From Aliiroseovarius pelagivivens (GTDB taxonomy: Bacteria > Pseudomonadota > Alphaproteobacteria > Rhodobacterales > Rhodobacteraceae), in NCBI RefSeq assembly GCF_900302485.1, contig NZ_OMOI01000001.1:806001-870000 (forward strand): a DNA stretch of 64,000 bases, written 5' to 3'. Shown here one piece after another: positions 45,723 to 55,329 of this stretch. How positions within the stretch are numbered: the first letter of the stretch is position 1; each line of letters starts with the position of its first letter. Below the pieces are notes generated by a model, which was not told the DNA's origin, did not search any database, and saw nothing but the letters and a program-made list of their open reading frames with translations. The translations under genes and the position numbers were made by a program.

Positions 45723-47090
45723 ATGAGCGGATTTGACTATGACCTCTTTGTAATCGGTGGCGGTTCGGGTGGCGTGCGCGCTGGCCGTGTGGCTGCTGAA
45801 GGTGGCGCGAAAGTGGCACTGGCCGAAGAGTTCCGGATGGGCGGCACCTGTGTCATCCGTGGCTGTGTGCCGAAGAAGTTGATGGTTTTTGCCTCGCAAC
45901 ATGGTCCAGCGGCGGCGGACGCCGCGGCCTATGGCTGGCAGGGTAACGAACGCGGGACCTTCGATTGGAAGGGGACGTTCCGCCCTGCACTTCATGCCGA
46001 ACTTGAGCGACTGGAAGGCATCTATACCCGCAACCTTGGCAACTCGGGCGCGGATATCTACAACGCGCGCGCCGTTGTGAAAGACGCACATACGGTCGAG
46101 CTGTCGACGGGTGAGACCTTCACCGCCAAGCACATCCTTGTGGCCACCGGCGGACGTCCTTTCATTCCTGACACTCCGGGTGCTCAGGAACTTGGCATCA
46201 CCTCGAACGAAGTGTTCAATCTGGAGGACTTCCCCAAGCGCATTCTGATCGTGGGCGGCGGTTACATTGCCACCGAGTTTGCCTGTATCTTCAACGGCCT
46301 AGGCAGTCACGTTGCCCAATGGTATCGCGGTGCGCAGATCCTGCGTGGCTTTGACGACGAAGTGCGCGGCTTCTTGGCCGAGCACATCCGCGAGCGTGGT
46401 GTCGACCTGCATGTCGGCCTTGAAGTCGAGCAGATGGAGAAACGTGACGGCGCCATCTGGGTCAAAGGCACCGATGGGCGTGAAGAAATGTTCGATCAGG
46501 TGCTCTTTGCCACCGGTCGTGTGCCGAACACTGATGGGCTGGGTCTGGAAGAGACTGGTGTCAATCTGGGTCGTGGCGGTGAGGTCGTCGTGGACGACTA
46601 CAGCCAGACCTCGGTTCCGTCGATCTATGCGGTGGGCGACGTGACCAACCGGATCACTCTGACCCCAGTTGCGATCCGCGAAGGCATGGCGTTCGTCGAA
46701 ACTGTCTTCAATGGCAACCCGACGAAGCCAGATCATGAAAACGTTGCCTCGGCCGTGTTTACGCAGCCGGAGTACGGCACCGTGGGCCTGTCCGAGGAAG
46801 ACGCCCGTGCGCAGGAAAAGATCGACGTTTATGCCGCTGCGTTCCGCCCGATGCAAAAAAGCTTCATTGGGTCGAATGAACGTGTTCTGTTCAAGCTGAT
46901 CGTCAGCCAAGAGACCCAAAAAGTGCTGGGTGTGCATATTGTCGGCGACGGCGCAGGCGAGATGATCCAGCTGGCAGCCGTGGCTGTCAAAATGGGCGCA
47001 ACCAAGGCAGATTTCGACCGGACCGTGGCCGTTCACCCGACCATGTCAGAGGAAATTGTTTTGATGAAGTCACCCGCGCGCAGCGACTGA
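45723..47090 (+). CDS. gor: Glutathione-disulfide reductase
   Basis: NADPH- and FAD-dependent enzyme regenerating glutathione in the cytosol. The 455-residue protein has the FAD motif DLFVIGGGSGGVRAGRVAA, redox disulfide GGTCVIRGCVPKKLM, NADPH motif ILIVGGGYIATEFACIF, the second FAD motif SIYAVGDVTNR, and the C-terminal active-site HPTMSEE. I chose the ATG at 45723 since AAAGG is 8 nt upstream; the ATG at 45717 would leave only 2 nt. Glutathione metabolism links it to grxD and GST. Confidence 0.94.
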   Translation: MSGFDYDLFVIGGGSGGVRAGRVAAEGGAKVALAEEFRMGGTCVIRGCVPKKLMVFASQHGPAAADAAAYGWQGNERGTFDWKGTFRPALHAELERLEGIYTRNLGNSGADIYNARAVVKDAHTVELSTGETFTAKHILVATGGRPFIPDTPGAQELGITSNEVFNLEDFPKRILIVGGGYIATEFACIFNGLGSHVAQWYRGAQILRGFDDEVRGFLAEHIRERGVDLHVGLEVEQMEKRDGAIWVKGTDGREEMFDQVLFATGRVPNTDGLGLEETGVNLGRGGEVVVDDYSQTSVPSIYAVGDVTNRITLTPVAIREGMAFVETVFNGNPTKPDHENVASAVFTQPEYGTVGLSEEDARAQEKIDVYAAAFRPMQKSFIGSNERVLFKLIVSQETQKVLGVHIVGDGAGEMIQLAAVAVKMGATKADFDRTVAVHPTMSEEIVLMKSPARSD

Positions 47091-47119
47091 TCAGGCCTTT
47101 TGTAGGTGCAAAGGTATGA

Positions 47120-47144
47120 AAAGGGGGCGCAATGCGTCCCCTTT
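47120..47144 (+). terminator. Terminator of gor
   Basis: AAAGGGGGCGC (47120-47130), loop AAT, GCGTCCCCTTT (47134-47144): an 11-bp stem with one G-U pair, 30 nt after the gor stop. The T-run is short, so efficiency is uncertain. Confidence 0.6.
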
Positions 47145-47219
47145 GCCTTGAAATTCACCGTCCAAAGGGCCAGTTATGACCGCGAAACCCTGTTTTTAAC
47201 ACGGAAGGAAATGGACCAG

Positions 47220-48380
47220 ATGGCCAGTGATAATGGCGGTCCCTGGGGCGGCGGTGGAAACCGCGGCGGCTCCGGCGGGCGTCCCCCCTCGAACGATGAT
47301 GGCAATCGCGGCGGTAATAACCGCCCCGGAGGCGATAGCCCGCAGATCCCCGAAATCGACGAGCTGATGAAAAAAGGCCAAGAGCAACTGCGTGTGCTCA
47401 TGGGTGGCCGCGGTGACGGTCGCAAAGGCGGCGGTCAGGGCGGACAAGGCGCGAGCGGTCCCAGCATTGGGCGCGGCTCGATCCTGCTGATCGCGCTCGT
47501 GGCGGCAGCGGTCTGGGTCTATGCCAGCTTCTATCGCGTGGACACGTCCGAACAATCGGTCGAACTGCTGTTCGGCGAGCGGTATGGCGTTGGGCAAGAG
47601 GGTTTGAACTTCGCCCCTTGGCCCGTCGTGACCAAAGAGATCTATTCGGTCACCCGCGAAAACGTCATCAACATTGGCGACGGCACGTCCGAAGGGCTGA
47701 TGCTGACCGGTGATGAAAACATCGTCGATATCGACTTCCAGGTGGTGTGGAACATCTCGGACATCGAAGCCTTTGTGTACAACCTTGCCGAACCTGAAGA
47801 CACCATTCAGGCTGTTTCGGAATCGGTTATGCGCGAGATTATTGCGCGCTCGCTTCTTGCCCCTGTGCTGACGTCAGATCGTGGCGTGATTGCTCAGGAG
47901 CTGGAAGAGCTGATCCAAGCGACGCTTGATGGGTATCAATCTGGCGTGAACATCGTTCGTGTAAACTTTGACCGTGCTGACCCGCCGGCCGAAGTGATTA
48001 ACAGCTTCCGCGAAGTCCAGGCCGCCGAGCAGACACGCGATACGCTGCAGAAACAAGCGGACGCCTATGCGAACCGCGTTGTGGCTGCGGCCCGTGGTGA
48101 AGCCGCTCAGCAACTGGAACAAGCCGAGGGCTATCGCGCCCGTGTGGTGAACGAAGCCGAAGGTGAAGCCGCGCGCTTTATCGCCGTCTATGATGAATTC
48201 GCCAAGGCACCGGATATCACGCGCAAACGCCTGTACCTGGAGACACTGGAAAAAGTTCTGTCCAATGTCGACAAAATCATCCTTGACGAAGGCGTCGGCG
48301 GAAGTGGGGGCGTAGTACCCTATCTGCCGCTTAATGAACTGTCGCGCAAAACGGACCAATCCAGCGGAGGGTCAAACTGA
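47220..48380 (+). CDS. hflK: FtsH protease regulator HflK
   Basis: Membrane-anchored SPFH-domain protein that with HflC surrounds and modulates FtsH. The 386-residue protein has a Gly/Asn/Arg-rich cytosolic N-terminus (residues 1-80), a membrane helix (about 85-105, ILLIALVAAAVWVYASF), and an SPFH domain from SEQSVELLFGERYGVGQEGLNF, then a helical region EAAQQLEQAEGYRARVVNEAEGEAARF facing the periplasm. I chose the ATG at 47220, 10 nt after GGAAGGA; an ATG at 47211 lies too close to it. Overlaps hflC by one nt. Confidence 0.93.
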   Translation: MASDNGGPWGGGGNRGGSGGRPPSNDDGNRGGNNRPGGDSPQIPEIDELMKKGQEQLRVLMGGRGDGRKGGGQGGQGASGPSIGRGSILLIALVAAAVWVYASFYRVDTSEQSVELLFGERYGVGQEGLNFAPWPVVTKEIYSVTRENVINIGDGTSEGLMLTGDENIVDIDFQVVWNISDIEAFVYNLAEPEDTIQAVSESVMREIIARSLLAPVLTSDRGVIAQELEELIQATLDGYQSGVNIVRVNFDRADPPAEVINSFREVQAAEQTRDTLQKQADAYANRVVAAARGEAAQQLEQAEGYRARVVNEAEGEAARFIAVYDEFAKAPDITRKRLYLETLEKVLSNVDKIILDEGVGGSGGVVPYLPLNELSRKTDQSSGGSN

Positions 48381-49249
48381 TGAAACGATCACAAATCGGT
48401 CTTTTCGTTCTGATCGCCATCGTTTTTGGCGCCTTGCAGGCAGTTTACATCGTAGATGAGCGTCAGACGGCTCTTAAACTGCGATTTGGTGAAGTGAGAG
48501 ATGAAGTTCGTGATCCGGGCTTCTATTTCAAGGTGCCGGTGTTTGATGAGATCATCAAATATGACGACCGTATTCTGCCTTTGGACACCCGCAAGTTGGA
48601 AGTTACACCAGCGGACGGGCGTCGTTTGGAAGTGGATGCATTTGCGCGCTGGCGCATTGCGGATGCCAAACAGTTCCGTCGTGCGGTTGGCGCAAGCTCG
48701 ATCGCAGGCGCAGTCCCGCGTCTGGAGCGTATCCTGAACGCCGAGCTGCGTGAGGTTCTGGGTAAAGTGAACTCGGGCGTGGTCTTGTCTGCGGATCGTG
48801 TGGTTCTGATGAACCAGATCCGTGATCAGGCCAGATCGCAGGCATTGTCGCTTGGTGTTGATATCGTCGACGTACGGATCAAAAGCGCGGACCTGCCTAA
48901 GCAAAACCTTGAAGCTACCTTTGAGCGGATGCGTGCAGAACGTCAGCGTTTGGCTGCGGACGAAATCGCCCGCGGTAACGAAGCCGCACAGCGTCTTCGT
49001 GCGACCGCAGATCGTACCGTTGTTGAAACCGTGTCTGAAGCTCGCAAGCAGGCCCAGATCATCCGGGGTGAGGCTGACGCCCGCCGCAACGGTATTCTGG
49101 CCGACGCGCTGGGCCGTGACCCAGAGTTCTATGCGTTCTTCCGCTCGTTGGAGGCATACGAGAACGCTTTGGGTGGCAGTAACTCGTCCATGGTCATCAC
49201 GCCGGACAGCGAGTTCTTTGACTATCTGAAATCGGATACGGGACGGTAA
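48380..49249 (+). CDS. hflC: FtsH protease regulator HflC
   Basis: Partner of HflK. The 289-residue protein starts with a membrane helix (about residues 5-24, IGLFVLIAIVFGALQAVYIV), then the SPFH domain (RQTALKLRFGEVRDEVRDPGFYFKVPVFDEIIKYDDRILPLD) and a C-terminal helical part with ARGNEAAQRLRATADRTVVETVSEARKQAQIIRGEADARRNGI. Its ATG overlaps the hflK stop (TGATG). DUF2065 and degP follow. Confidence 0.95.
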   Translation: MKRSQIGLFVLIAIVFGALQAVYIVDERQTALKLRFGEVRDEVRDPGFYFKVPVFDEIIKYDDRILPLDTRKLEVTPADGRRLEVDAFARWRIADAKQFRRAVGASSIAGAVPRLERILNAELREVLGKVNSGVVLSADRVVLMNQIRDQARSQALSLGVDIVDVRIKSADLPKQNLEATFERMRAERQRLAADEIARGNEAAQRLRATADRTVVETVSEARKQAQIIRGEADARRNGILADALGRDPEFYAFFRSLEAYENALGGSNSSMVITPDSEFFDYLKSDTGR

Positions 49250-49440
49250 TGTCTACGATCCTTTTAGGTATCGGGCTTGTGCTCGTGATCGAGGGGCTAG
49301 TGTTCGCACTGGCCCCTTCGCGTCTTGATGATCTGGTCGCGATGATGGCTGCCATGACGCGCGACCAAAGGCGTCTGATCGGATTGGTCGCATTGGCACT
49401 TGGCGTGGTGCTGGTTTGGCTGTCCGGGGCTGGGTTCTAG
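49249..49440 (+). CDS. DUF2065 (YjeT) small membrane protein
   Basis: 63-residue protein with two membrane helices (about residues 4-20 and 42-60) and the family motif LVIEGLVFALAPSRLDDLVAMMA. Often encoded next to hflKC; function unknown. It shares one nucleotide with the hflC stop (TAATG), so it is part of the operon. Confidence 0.9.
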   Translation: MSTILLGIGLVLVIEGLVFALAPSRLDDLVAMMAAMTRDQRRLIGLVALALGVVLVWLSGAGF

Positions 49441-49504
49441 CCCCGCCAGATCGCTCACGCTGTGTTACGCGTGTTCACATAGCGGTGAGGTCGCCTCTCA
49501 AACT

Positions 49505-49532
49505 TTGCGTTGCGCTTTCCGGCTCCTATCTA
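49505..49532 (+). promoter_or_regulatory. Putative promoter of degP
   Basis: TTGCGT (49505-49510), 16-nt spacer, TATCTA (49527-49532), about 55 nt before the degP GTG. Typical of alphaproteobacterial housekeeping promoters; unproven. Confidence 0.35.
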
Positions 49533-49587
49533 GAGACTATCATTTAAACGGATGCTTCATCCGATAGTTATCGAAAAGGAGAGTAGT

Positions 49588-51081
49588 GTGAGAGCGCAGG
49601 CATACGCCCTTAGGCAAGGGCAGTCAGAGTATTATCGGGGGTTTGTTGCCCTGATCCTTGCGGTCGCCACATTGTTGGCAACATCCCTTCGCGCGGACGC
49701 GCGCGGTGCGCCAGAAAGCTTTGCCGATCTGGCAGAACAGGTCAGCCCCGCCGTTGTGAATATCACAACCTCGACAATCGTCGCGGGGCGCGATGGCGGC
49801 CCGCAGCCGATGATCCCGGAAGGCAGCCCTTTTGAAGAGTTCTTCCGTGATTTCCTTGAACGCAACCAAGAAGGTCCAAACGGTGGTCAGCAGCAACAGC
49901 GCCAACGTCGCAGTCAAGCGCTGGGCTCGGGTTTTGTGATCTCCGAAGACGGGTTCATCGTCACCAACAACCACGTGATTGAAGGTGCGGATGAAATCCT
50001 GATCGAGTTCTTTGACCGTGAAGAACAGCTGGAAGCCAAAGTGATTGGCACCGATCCGAATACTGACATCGCCCTGTTGAAAGTCGAAAGCGACGAGCCA
50101 CTGACCTATGTCAGCTTTGGTGACAGCGATATCATGCGCGTTGGCGATTGGGTGATGGCCGTTGGCAACCCGCTGGGGCAGGGCTTCTCGGTTTCGGCCG
50201 GGATCGTGTCGCAGCGCAACCGCGAGCTATCGGGCAACTATGACGACTACATCCAGACCGATGCGGCCATCAACCGGGGCAACTCGGGCGGCCCGCTGTT
50301 CAACATGGATGGACAGGTGATTGGCGTGAACACTGCGATCCTCAGCCCGAATGGTGGCTCGATCGGGATCGGGTTTGCTATGTCCTCGGCCGTGGTCGAT
50401 CGTGTGATCGATCAGCTGAAGGAATTCGGTGAAACCCGCCGTGGTTGGCTGGGCGTGCGCATTCAGGACATCTCGGATGATATTGCTGAAGCGCTTGGGC
50501 TGGAAAGTACCGATGGTGCGCTGGTGACCGACGTACCGGAAGGTCCCGCCAAAGAGGCAGGCATTCAGGTCAATGACGTGATCCTCAGCTTTGACGGCGT
50601 AGATGTGACGGATTCGGGCGAGCTGGTGCGCACCGTTGGCAACGCGCCTGTCGGCAGCGCCGTGCGCGTGATGATCCTGCGTGATGGCAAGACCGAAACC
50701 ATTTTGGTGACGCTTGGTCGTCGCGAAGATGCCGTTGCCGCGTCGACTACGACTGACGAAGAGCCCTCGGCCCCTGCCGAACCCAGCAAGCTGCTTGGTA
50801 TGTCGTTAGCACCGTTGGATGACAGCACTCGCGAAGCTTTGGGTCTGAACCCGGGCGAAGAGGGTCTGGCCGTTCTGGACATCGACGAAGACACTGAGGC
50901 CTTTGAGAAGGGCATCCGTGCGGGCGACGTGATCTCGGAAGCAGGTCAGCAGCCTGTCACCTCGATCGAAGACCTTGAGGCAAGCCTCGAGGTTGCCCGT
51001 GATGGTGGTCGCAAATCGGTTTTGCTTCTGGTCCGTCGTGAAGGCAACCCGCGCTTCGTGGCGCTGTCGCTGGAAGAGTAA
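49588..51081 (+). CDS. Periplasmic serine protease of the DegP/DegQ family
   Basis: 497-residue HtrA-type protease and chaperone of the periplasm. The N-terminal hydrophobic segment (about residues 20-38, FVALILAVATLLATSLRA) is the signal. The trypsin-like domain has the catalytic His in VTNNHVIEG, Asp in NTDIALLKV and Ser in RGNSGGPLF. Two PDZ domains follow (about 275-360 and 395-490). I chose a GTG at 49588 with AAGGAG 5 nt upstream over an ATG at 49552. Downstream of hflKC and DUF2065, a common arrangement in this group. Confidence 0.92.
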   Translation: MRAQAYALRQGQSEYYRGFVALILAVATLLATSLRADARGAPESFADLAEQVSPAVVNITTSTIVAGRDGGPQPMIPEGSPFEEFFRDFLERNQEGPNGGQQQQRQRRSQALGSGFVISEDGFIVTNNHVIEGADEILIEFFDREEQLEAKVIGTDPNTDIALLKVESDEPLTYVSFGDSDIMRVGDWVMAVGNPLGQGFSVSAGIVSQRNRELSGNYDDYIQTDAAINRGNSGGPLFNMDGQVIGVNTAILSPNGGSIGIGFAMSSAVVDRVIDQLKEFGETRRGWLGVRIQDISDDIAEALGLESTDGALVTDVPEGPAKEAGIQVNDVILSFDGVDVTDSGELVRTVGNAPVGSAVRVMILRDGKTETILVTLGRREDAVAASTTTDEEPSAPAEPSKLLGMSLAPLDDSTREALGLNPGEEGLAVLDIDEDTEAFEKGIRAGDVISEAGQQPVTSIEDLEASLEVARDGGRKSVLLLVRREGNPRFVALSLEE

Positions 51082-51096
51082 GCGGAAAAGAAATAT

Positions 51097-51154
51097 CCCG
51101 CCGGACTGGTTCCGGCGGGCAAAACAAAACCCGCGCTAGATAAGCGCGGGTTTT
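51097..51154 (+). terminator. Tandem terminators after degP
   Basis: First hairpin CCCGCCGGA / TCCGGCGGG (51097-51105 with 51111-51119). Second hairpin AAAACCCGCGCT / AGCGCGGGTTTT (51126-51137 with 51143-51154), followed by ATTTT. The second also faces the minus-strand DUF1127 gene. Confidence 0.8.
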
Positions 51155-51215
51155 ATTTTATGTCTGCCACTAAATCTGATTGTTCAGTGCAAACGCGCAC
51201 GCGAGTGGCGAGGTC

Positions 51216-51410
51216 TTAGATCACTTCGATATCGGCGCGGCAAAGCCCGATATCTTCAAGCTCGCGATCCGTCAGCTTCGACAGTGCGTTGCGGGTCTCG
51301 CGAGCGTCATTCCAGGCGACCACGGCGGCAAAAATGCCGCGCATGGCGTCGGACAGACGGCCCCCGAAGACACCGGCGGTTACGGGAGTCATGGTTTCGA
51401 AAGCAGCCAT
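51216..51410 (-). CDS. DUF1127 small protein
   Basis: 64-residue protein with the YjiS-like DUF1127 core in its C-terminus (ALSKLTDRELEDIGLCRADIEVI). In Rhodobacter such proteins (CcaF1) are stress-induced RNA-binding proteins co-transcribed with CcsR RNAs; that is family knowledge. I see no CCUCCC hairpins downstream here. I chose the ATG at 51410, with AAGGA 7 nt upstream, over the GTG at 51425. Confidence 0.85.
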   Translation of the reverse strand: MAAFETMTPVTAGVFGGRLSDAMRGIFAAVVAWNDARETRNALSKLTDRELEDIGLCRADIEVI

Positions 51411-51767
51411 TTTCGTGTCCTTCACAAAAAAGAGGTTGGGCGAGCTGAATTGCTCTGAAGCGGCATCTAGGACCGAAAAACCCTTCCGACAAGCATGGTT
51501 TTTGCATGTCCCATATGCAATTTTTGCAACGGGTCGTTTTCAGAAAACACGAGGTCGAAATTGGTCGGAATTGGACCATTTTTCGAGCGGATCATCGTTC
51601 AGCCCGGCAATTTTTTTGTTCGTATTTTACCGATCACGGACATTGACCTGGATCGTAGGGTGTTACCTATGCAAATCCCGCTGGTCTATGTTCTTGTTTC
51701 GTGCTAATTCTGAAGGCGCAACAATAACGCGCCGAAAAGGTCGCAAAACAGCAGAGCAGGGCAGGAC
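51411..51767. other. Intergenic region between DUF1127 gene and ruvC
   Basis: About 357 bases with no credible gene. It contains the putative DUF1127 promoter and the 19-bp inverted repeat at 51502-51520. The ruvC-proximal half is AT-rich and includes T-rich stretches, but I find no strong promoter or RNA. Small ORFs here have no family resemblance. Confidence 0.6.
51464..51520 (-). promoter_or_regulatory. Promoter and inverted repeat upstream of DUF1127 gene
   Basis: On the minus strand TTGTCG (51492-51487), 17-nt spacer, TAGATG (51469-51464). Just upstream is the perfect inverted repeat TTGCAT-N7-ATGCAA (51502-51520), an operator-like element. The CTTGTC -35 is RpoH-like; the assignment is tentative. 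Confidence 0.4.
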
Positions 51768-52274
51768 ATGCGTATCATCGGCATTGACCCGGGACTTCGG
51801 AACATGGGTTGGGGTGTGGTGGACACCGCGGGGACGCGGTTGTCTCATGTCGCCAACGGCGTTTGCATGTCGCGCACGGGTGACTTGGCGTCGCGGCTTT
51901 TATCTTTGCACGAGCAATTGACCGAAGTGGTGGCACAGTTTCAGCCGGATACGGCTGCGGTTGAACAGACATTCGTGAACAAAGATGCGGTTGGCACCCT
52001 GAAGCTGGGGCAGGCGCGCGGGATTGCGCTGCTGGTGCCTGCTCAGGCCGGGCTGAGCATCGGAGAATACGCCCCCAACGCGGTGAAGAAAGCCGTGGTC
52101 GGTGTGGGGCACGCGGACAAACAGCAAGTGGATCATATGGTGCGGATGCAATTGCCCGGCGTGCAGATTACCGGGCCGGACGCGGCGGATGCTTTGGCGA
52201 TTGCAATTTGCCATTCCTTCCACGCACAGAGCGCAGGACGGCTTGAGGCCGCAGTGAAAAGGGCGACAGCATGA
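51768..52274 (+). CDS. ruvC: Crossover junction endodeoxyribonuclease RuvC
   Basis: Resolves Holliday junctions in recombination and repair. The 168-residue protein begins [18 protein letters not shown] with the first catalytic Asp, then [23 protein letters not shown] with catalytic Glu, and ends with the acidic pair in [16 protein letters not shown]. It overlaps ruvA by 4 nt (ATGA), first gene of ruvCAB. Confidence 0.96.
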   Translation: MRIIGIDPGLRNMGWGVVDTAGTRLSHVANGVCMSRTGDLASRLLSLHEQLTEVVAQFQPDTAAVEQTFVNKDAVGTLKLGQARGIALLVPAQAGLSIGEYAPNAVKKAVVGVGHADKQQVDHMVRMQLPGVQITGPDAADALAIAICHSFHAQSAGRLEAAVKRATA

Positions 52275-52957
52275 TTGGACGGATCGCAGGACGTATTGAC
52301 TATCGGGCCGAGGATCACGTGCTGATCGACGTGAAGGGCGTAGGCTATCTGGTCTATGTCTCGGACCGGACCATGTCGGCGCTGCCGGGAAATGGCGAGG
52401 CCGTAGCGCTCTATACCGACCTGTTGGTGCGGGAAGATAACTTACAGCTTTTCGGCTTCACATCGCTGGTCGAGAAAGAGTGGCACCGCCTTCTGATGAG
52501 CGTGCAGGGCGTGGGGGCGAAAGCCTCGATGGCCATTCTGGGCACGCTGGGTGCGGATGGCGTCAGCCGCGCGATTGCTTTAGGGGATTGGAACGCGGTG
52601 AAAGCGGCCAAGGGGATTGGTCCCAAAACCGGGCAGCGCGTGGTGAACGAACTGAAAGACAAAGCGGCAAGTGTTATGGCACTGGCGGGGGCAGGGGGCA
52701 GCACCAGTGCTGCACTGGTTGTTGATGCAGACGACGCCGTAATCGAAGTCGCAACGCCCGCGCCTGCACCTACCGTTCCTGATACACCCAATGCGGATCC
52801 TGCCGCGCAGGCCGAAGCCCTGTCGGCCCTGACCAATCTGGGCTACGCCCCCGGCGAGGCTGCCTCGGCCGTGGCGCAGGCCTTGGGTGATGAACCTACG
52901 CTGAACACCGCCGGGCTGATCCGTGCGGCGCTGAAACTGCTTGCGCCCAAAGGCTAA
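52271..52957 (+). CDS. ruvA: Holliday junction branch migration protein RuvA
   Basis: Junction-binding tetramer that loads the RuvB motor. The 228-residue protein has the N-terminal OB fold ([31 protein letters not shown]), two helix-hairpin-helix motifs around [14 protein letters not shown] and [17 protein letters not shown], a Pro/Ala linker, and the C-terminal RuvB-interacting domain ([19 protein letters not shown]). It is longer than E. coli RuvA because of the linker. Confidence 0.96.
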   Translation: MIGRIAGRIDYRAEDHVLIDVKGVGYLVYVSDRTMSALPGNGEAVALYTDLLVREDNLQLFGFTSLVEKEWHRLLMSVQGVGAKASMAILGTLGADGVSRAIALGDWNAVKAAKGIGPKTGQRVVNELKDKAASVMALAGAGGSTSAALVVDADDAVIEVATPAPAPTVPDTPNADPAAQAEALSALTNLGYAPGEAASAVAQALGDEPTLNTAGLIRAALKLLAPKG

Positions 52958-52975
52958 GGGTTGAAGGATTAACTT

Positions 52976-54037
52976 ATGTCGAATTCGGACCCCGCCTTCA
53001 GCCCTGATCCTACGCTGCGTCCCGCGCCTACGCCGCAAGAGCGTGCGGAAGTGGATCGTGCTCTGCGCCCGCAAGCGCTTGGCGATTTTATCGGTCAGGC
53101 CGAGGCCCGTGCGAACCTACGCATTTTCATCGAAAGCGCCCGTCGCCGAAACGAGGCGATGGACCATGTGCTATTCCACGGCCCGCCCGGTTTGGGTAAA
53201 ACCACGTTGGCGCAGATCATGGCGCGTGAGCTTGGGGTGAACTTCCGCATGACCTCGGGGCCTGTGTTGGCCAAGGCGGGCGATCTGGCGGCGATCCTGA
53301 CCAATCTGGAAGCCAATGATGTCTTGTTCATTGACGAGATTCACCGCCTGAACCCGGTGGTGGAAGAAGTGCTCTATCCCGCGCTGGAAGATTTTGAGCT
53401 GGATCTGGTGATTGGCGAAGGCCCTGCCGCGCGCACCGTGCGGATTGAGCTTCAGCCGTTTACGCTGGTCGGCGCGACCACCCGTCTGGGCCTGTTGACC
53501 ACGCCCCTGCGTGACCGTTTCGGCATTCCGACACGGTTGCAGTTTTATACCGTGGATGAACTGCACGAGATCGTCTCGCGCAATGCTGTGAAGTTGGGTG
53601 CACCTGCAGATGTCGATGGTGCGCACGAGATTGCCAAACGCGCCCGGGGCACGCCCCGGATCGCGGGTCGTCTGTTGCGCCGCGTTGTGGATTTCGCCGT
53701 CGTCGAAGGCGATGGGCGTATCACGCGCGACATAGCGGATAACGCTCTGACCCGATTGGGTGTGGACAATCTGGGCCTTGATGGTGCGGACCGGCGCTAT
53801 ATGGGGCTGATGGCCGAACATTATGGTGGTGGGCCCGTGGGAATTGAGACCCTTTCTGCTGCCCTGTCGGAAAGCCGCGATGCGCTGGAAGAGGTGATCG
53901 AACCATACCTGTTGCAGCAAGGCCTGATCCAGCGCACGCCGCGAGGGCGTATGCTGGGGCAGCGCGCGTGGCGGCATCTTGGTCTTGAGGCGCCGAAGGC
54001 CGAGCAGAAGACTCAAGGGCAATTGTTCGAGGGATAA
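52976..54037 (+). CDS. ruvB: Holliday junction branch migration helicase RuvB
   Basis: Hexameric AAA+ ATPase driving branch migration. The 353-residue protein has [19 protein letters not shown], Walker A in [13 protein letters not shown], Walker [17 protein letters not shown], sensor 1 [19 protein letters not shown], sensor 2 [19 protein letters not shown] ([12 protein letters not shown]), and the C-terminal winged helix ([22 protein letters not shown]). Starts 18 nt after the ruvA stop. Confidence 0.97.
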   Translation: MSNSDPAFSPDPTLRPAPTPQERAEVDRALRPQALGDFIGQAEARANLRIFIESARRRNEAMDHVLFHGPPGLGKTTLAQIMARELGVNFRMTSGPVLAKAGDLAAILTNLEANDVLFIDEIHRLNPVVEEVLYPALEDFELDLVIGEGPAARTVRIELQPFTLVGATTRLGLLTTPLRDRFGIPTRLQFYTVDELHEIVSRNAVKLGAPADVDGAHEIAKRARGTPRIAGRLLRRVVDFAVVEGDGRITRDIADNALTRLGVDNLGLDGADRRYMGLMAEHYGGGPVGIETLSAALSESRDALEEVIEPYLLQQGLIQRTPRGRMLGQRAWRHLGLEAPKAEQKTQGQLFEG

Positions 54038-54093
54038 GTCTTGCAACGGGACGCTGCCTGCGCGACACACAGCGCCGAGTAAGGAGACCGCCC

Positions 54094-54768
54094 ATGACCG
54101 ACGCCCCACAGATGACGCTTATGACCCCCGAAGATGTCACCGCGCATTTCACGCGGCCCGATGGCAGTTTCACCTTTGCCCGCTGGGGCCGTCCAATTGT
54201 GCCGGTGGTCTTTGGCGTCGAGGAAGAAACGCTTGAAATCGTCAAAGGCGCGATCGAAGCGGTTGTGGTTCTGGCCGGTCACAAAATGGCCGAGACCGAT
54301 CCCGAGCTGGGCGCCAACTTGATGGTATTCTTCTTCCGGGATTGGGACGAACTTTTGGATGTTCCGAAACTGGGCGAAATGATCCCGGATCTAGAGCCTC
54401 TTGTGTCGCGTCTGAAGGCTGCCGGAGCCAGCCAATACCGCGCCTTCCGGTTCGACAATGACGGGGCCATTCAGGCCTGTTTCACCTTTGTGTGCATGTC
54501 GGGCGACATGGCCGAGCAACCCGCCGAAAGCATTGCCTTGGCACAGGCGGTGCAGGCGGTGATTTTGTGGGGCGAGGGCGCGTTTGGCGCGAAAAGTCCC
54601 TTGGCCTTGCTGCCCGATGGTCAGACTATCCTGCGCCCAGAAATCGCCGCGCTGATCAAAGCGGCTTATGATCCGATCCTGCCGCCTTGTGCGGGCGATG
54701 CGTCTCATGCGTTGCGCATGTTTGCGCGGATGCAGATTGCTGTACCGGACGGCGAAACGCAGCATTAA
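54094..54768 (+). CDS. Conserved protein of unknown function
   Basis: 224-residue soluble protein with no signal peptide or membrane helix. Segments such as FTFARWGRPIVPVVFGVEEETLEIVKGA and RAFRFDNDGAIQACFTFVCMSGDM look folded, but I recognise no family or catalytic motif. It follows ruvB by 56 nt with AAGGAG before the ATG, and its stop overlaps the thpR start by one nt, so it is part of the ruvCAB-thpR run. Confidence 0.75.
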   Translation: MTDAPQMTLMTPEDVTAHFTRPDGSFTFARWGRPIVPVVFGVEEETLEIVKGAIEAVVVLAGHKMAETDPELGANLMVFFFRDWDELLDVPKLGEMIPDLEPLVSRLKAAGASQYRAFRFDNDGAIQACFTFVCMSGDMAEQPAESIALAQAVQAVILWGEGAFGAKSPLALLPDGQTILRPEIAALIKAAYDPILPPCAGDASHALRMFARMQIAVPDGETQH

Positions 54769-55304
54769 TGCGCAGCTTTATCGCACTTCCCTTGCCCGAC
54801 GACCTTGCGGATCAGTTGGAGCGTTTTGCGGCGCGGCTTAAGCTTGGGCGCCCGCAACCCTTCGAGAACCTGCATATCACGCTGGCCTTTCTGGGGGACC
54901 AGCCGCAAGAGGCGCTTCAGGACTTGCACGAGGTTTTAGACGCAACTCCGCTTCCCGCAATCCATGCCGAGTTTACAGGGCTTGAACCGTTGGGCGGCAA
55001 GCAGCCTTCGGTGTTGGGTCTGATGGTGTCGGGCGTGGACGGGGTGCAAAAGCAAGTCTTGTCCTGTGCGCGTCGGGCAGGGATCACGCTGCCACATCGC
55101 CGGTTTCGTGCGCATGTGACATTGGCAAGATTGCCGCGCAAACCTTTGCCTGATGACATGACCGCATTGGGCCATGCGCTGGAAACCCATGGGGCAGTGC
55201 GCTTCCCGGCCGTCCAGCTGAACACCCTTTCGATGTATCAATCCGAGTTGCATCCAGATGGCGCGCGATACGAGGTCTTGGCGGACTATCCTCTCACGTC
55301 CTAG
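54768..55304 (+). CDS. thpR: RNA 2',3'-cyclic phosphodiesterase
   Basis: 178-residue cytosolic 2H phosphoesterase that opens 2',3'-cyclic phosphates at RNA ends. The two catalytic H-x-T motifs are visible as NLHITLAFLG near residue 37 and FRAHVTLARLPR near residue 120. The N-terminus MRSFIALPLPDDLADQL is typical of ThpR/LigT. Its ATG overlaps the preceding stop (TAATG). The cellular substrate is unknown. Confidence 0.9.
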   Translation: MRSFIALPLPDDLADQLERFAARLKLGRPQPFENLHITLAFLGDQPQEALQDLHEVLDATPLPAIHAEFTGLEPLGGKQPSVLGLMVSGVDGVQKQVLSCARRAGITLPHRRFRAHVTLARLPRKPLPDDMTALGHALETHGAVRFPAVQLNTLSMYQSELHPDGARYEVLADYPLTS

Positions 55305-55329
55305 ACTGCCCAAAAATAACGAGGTCCCC

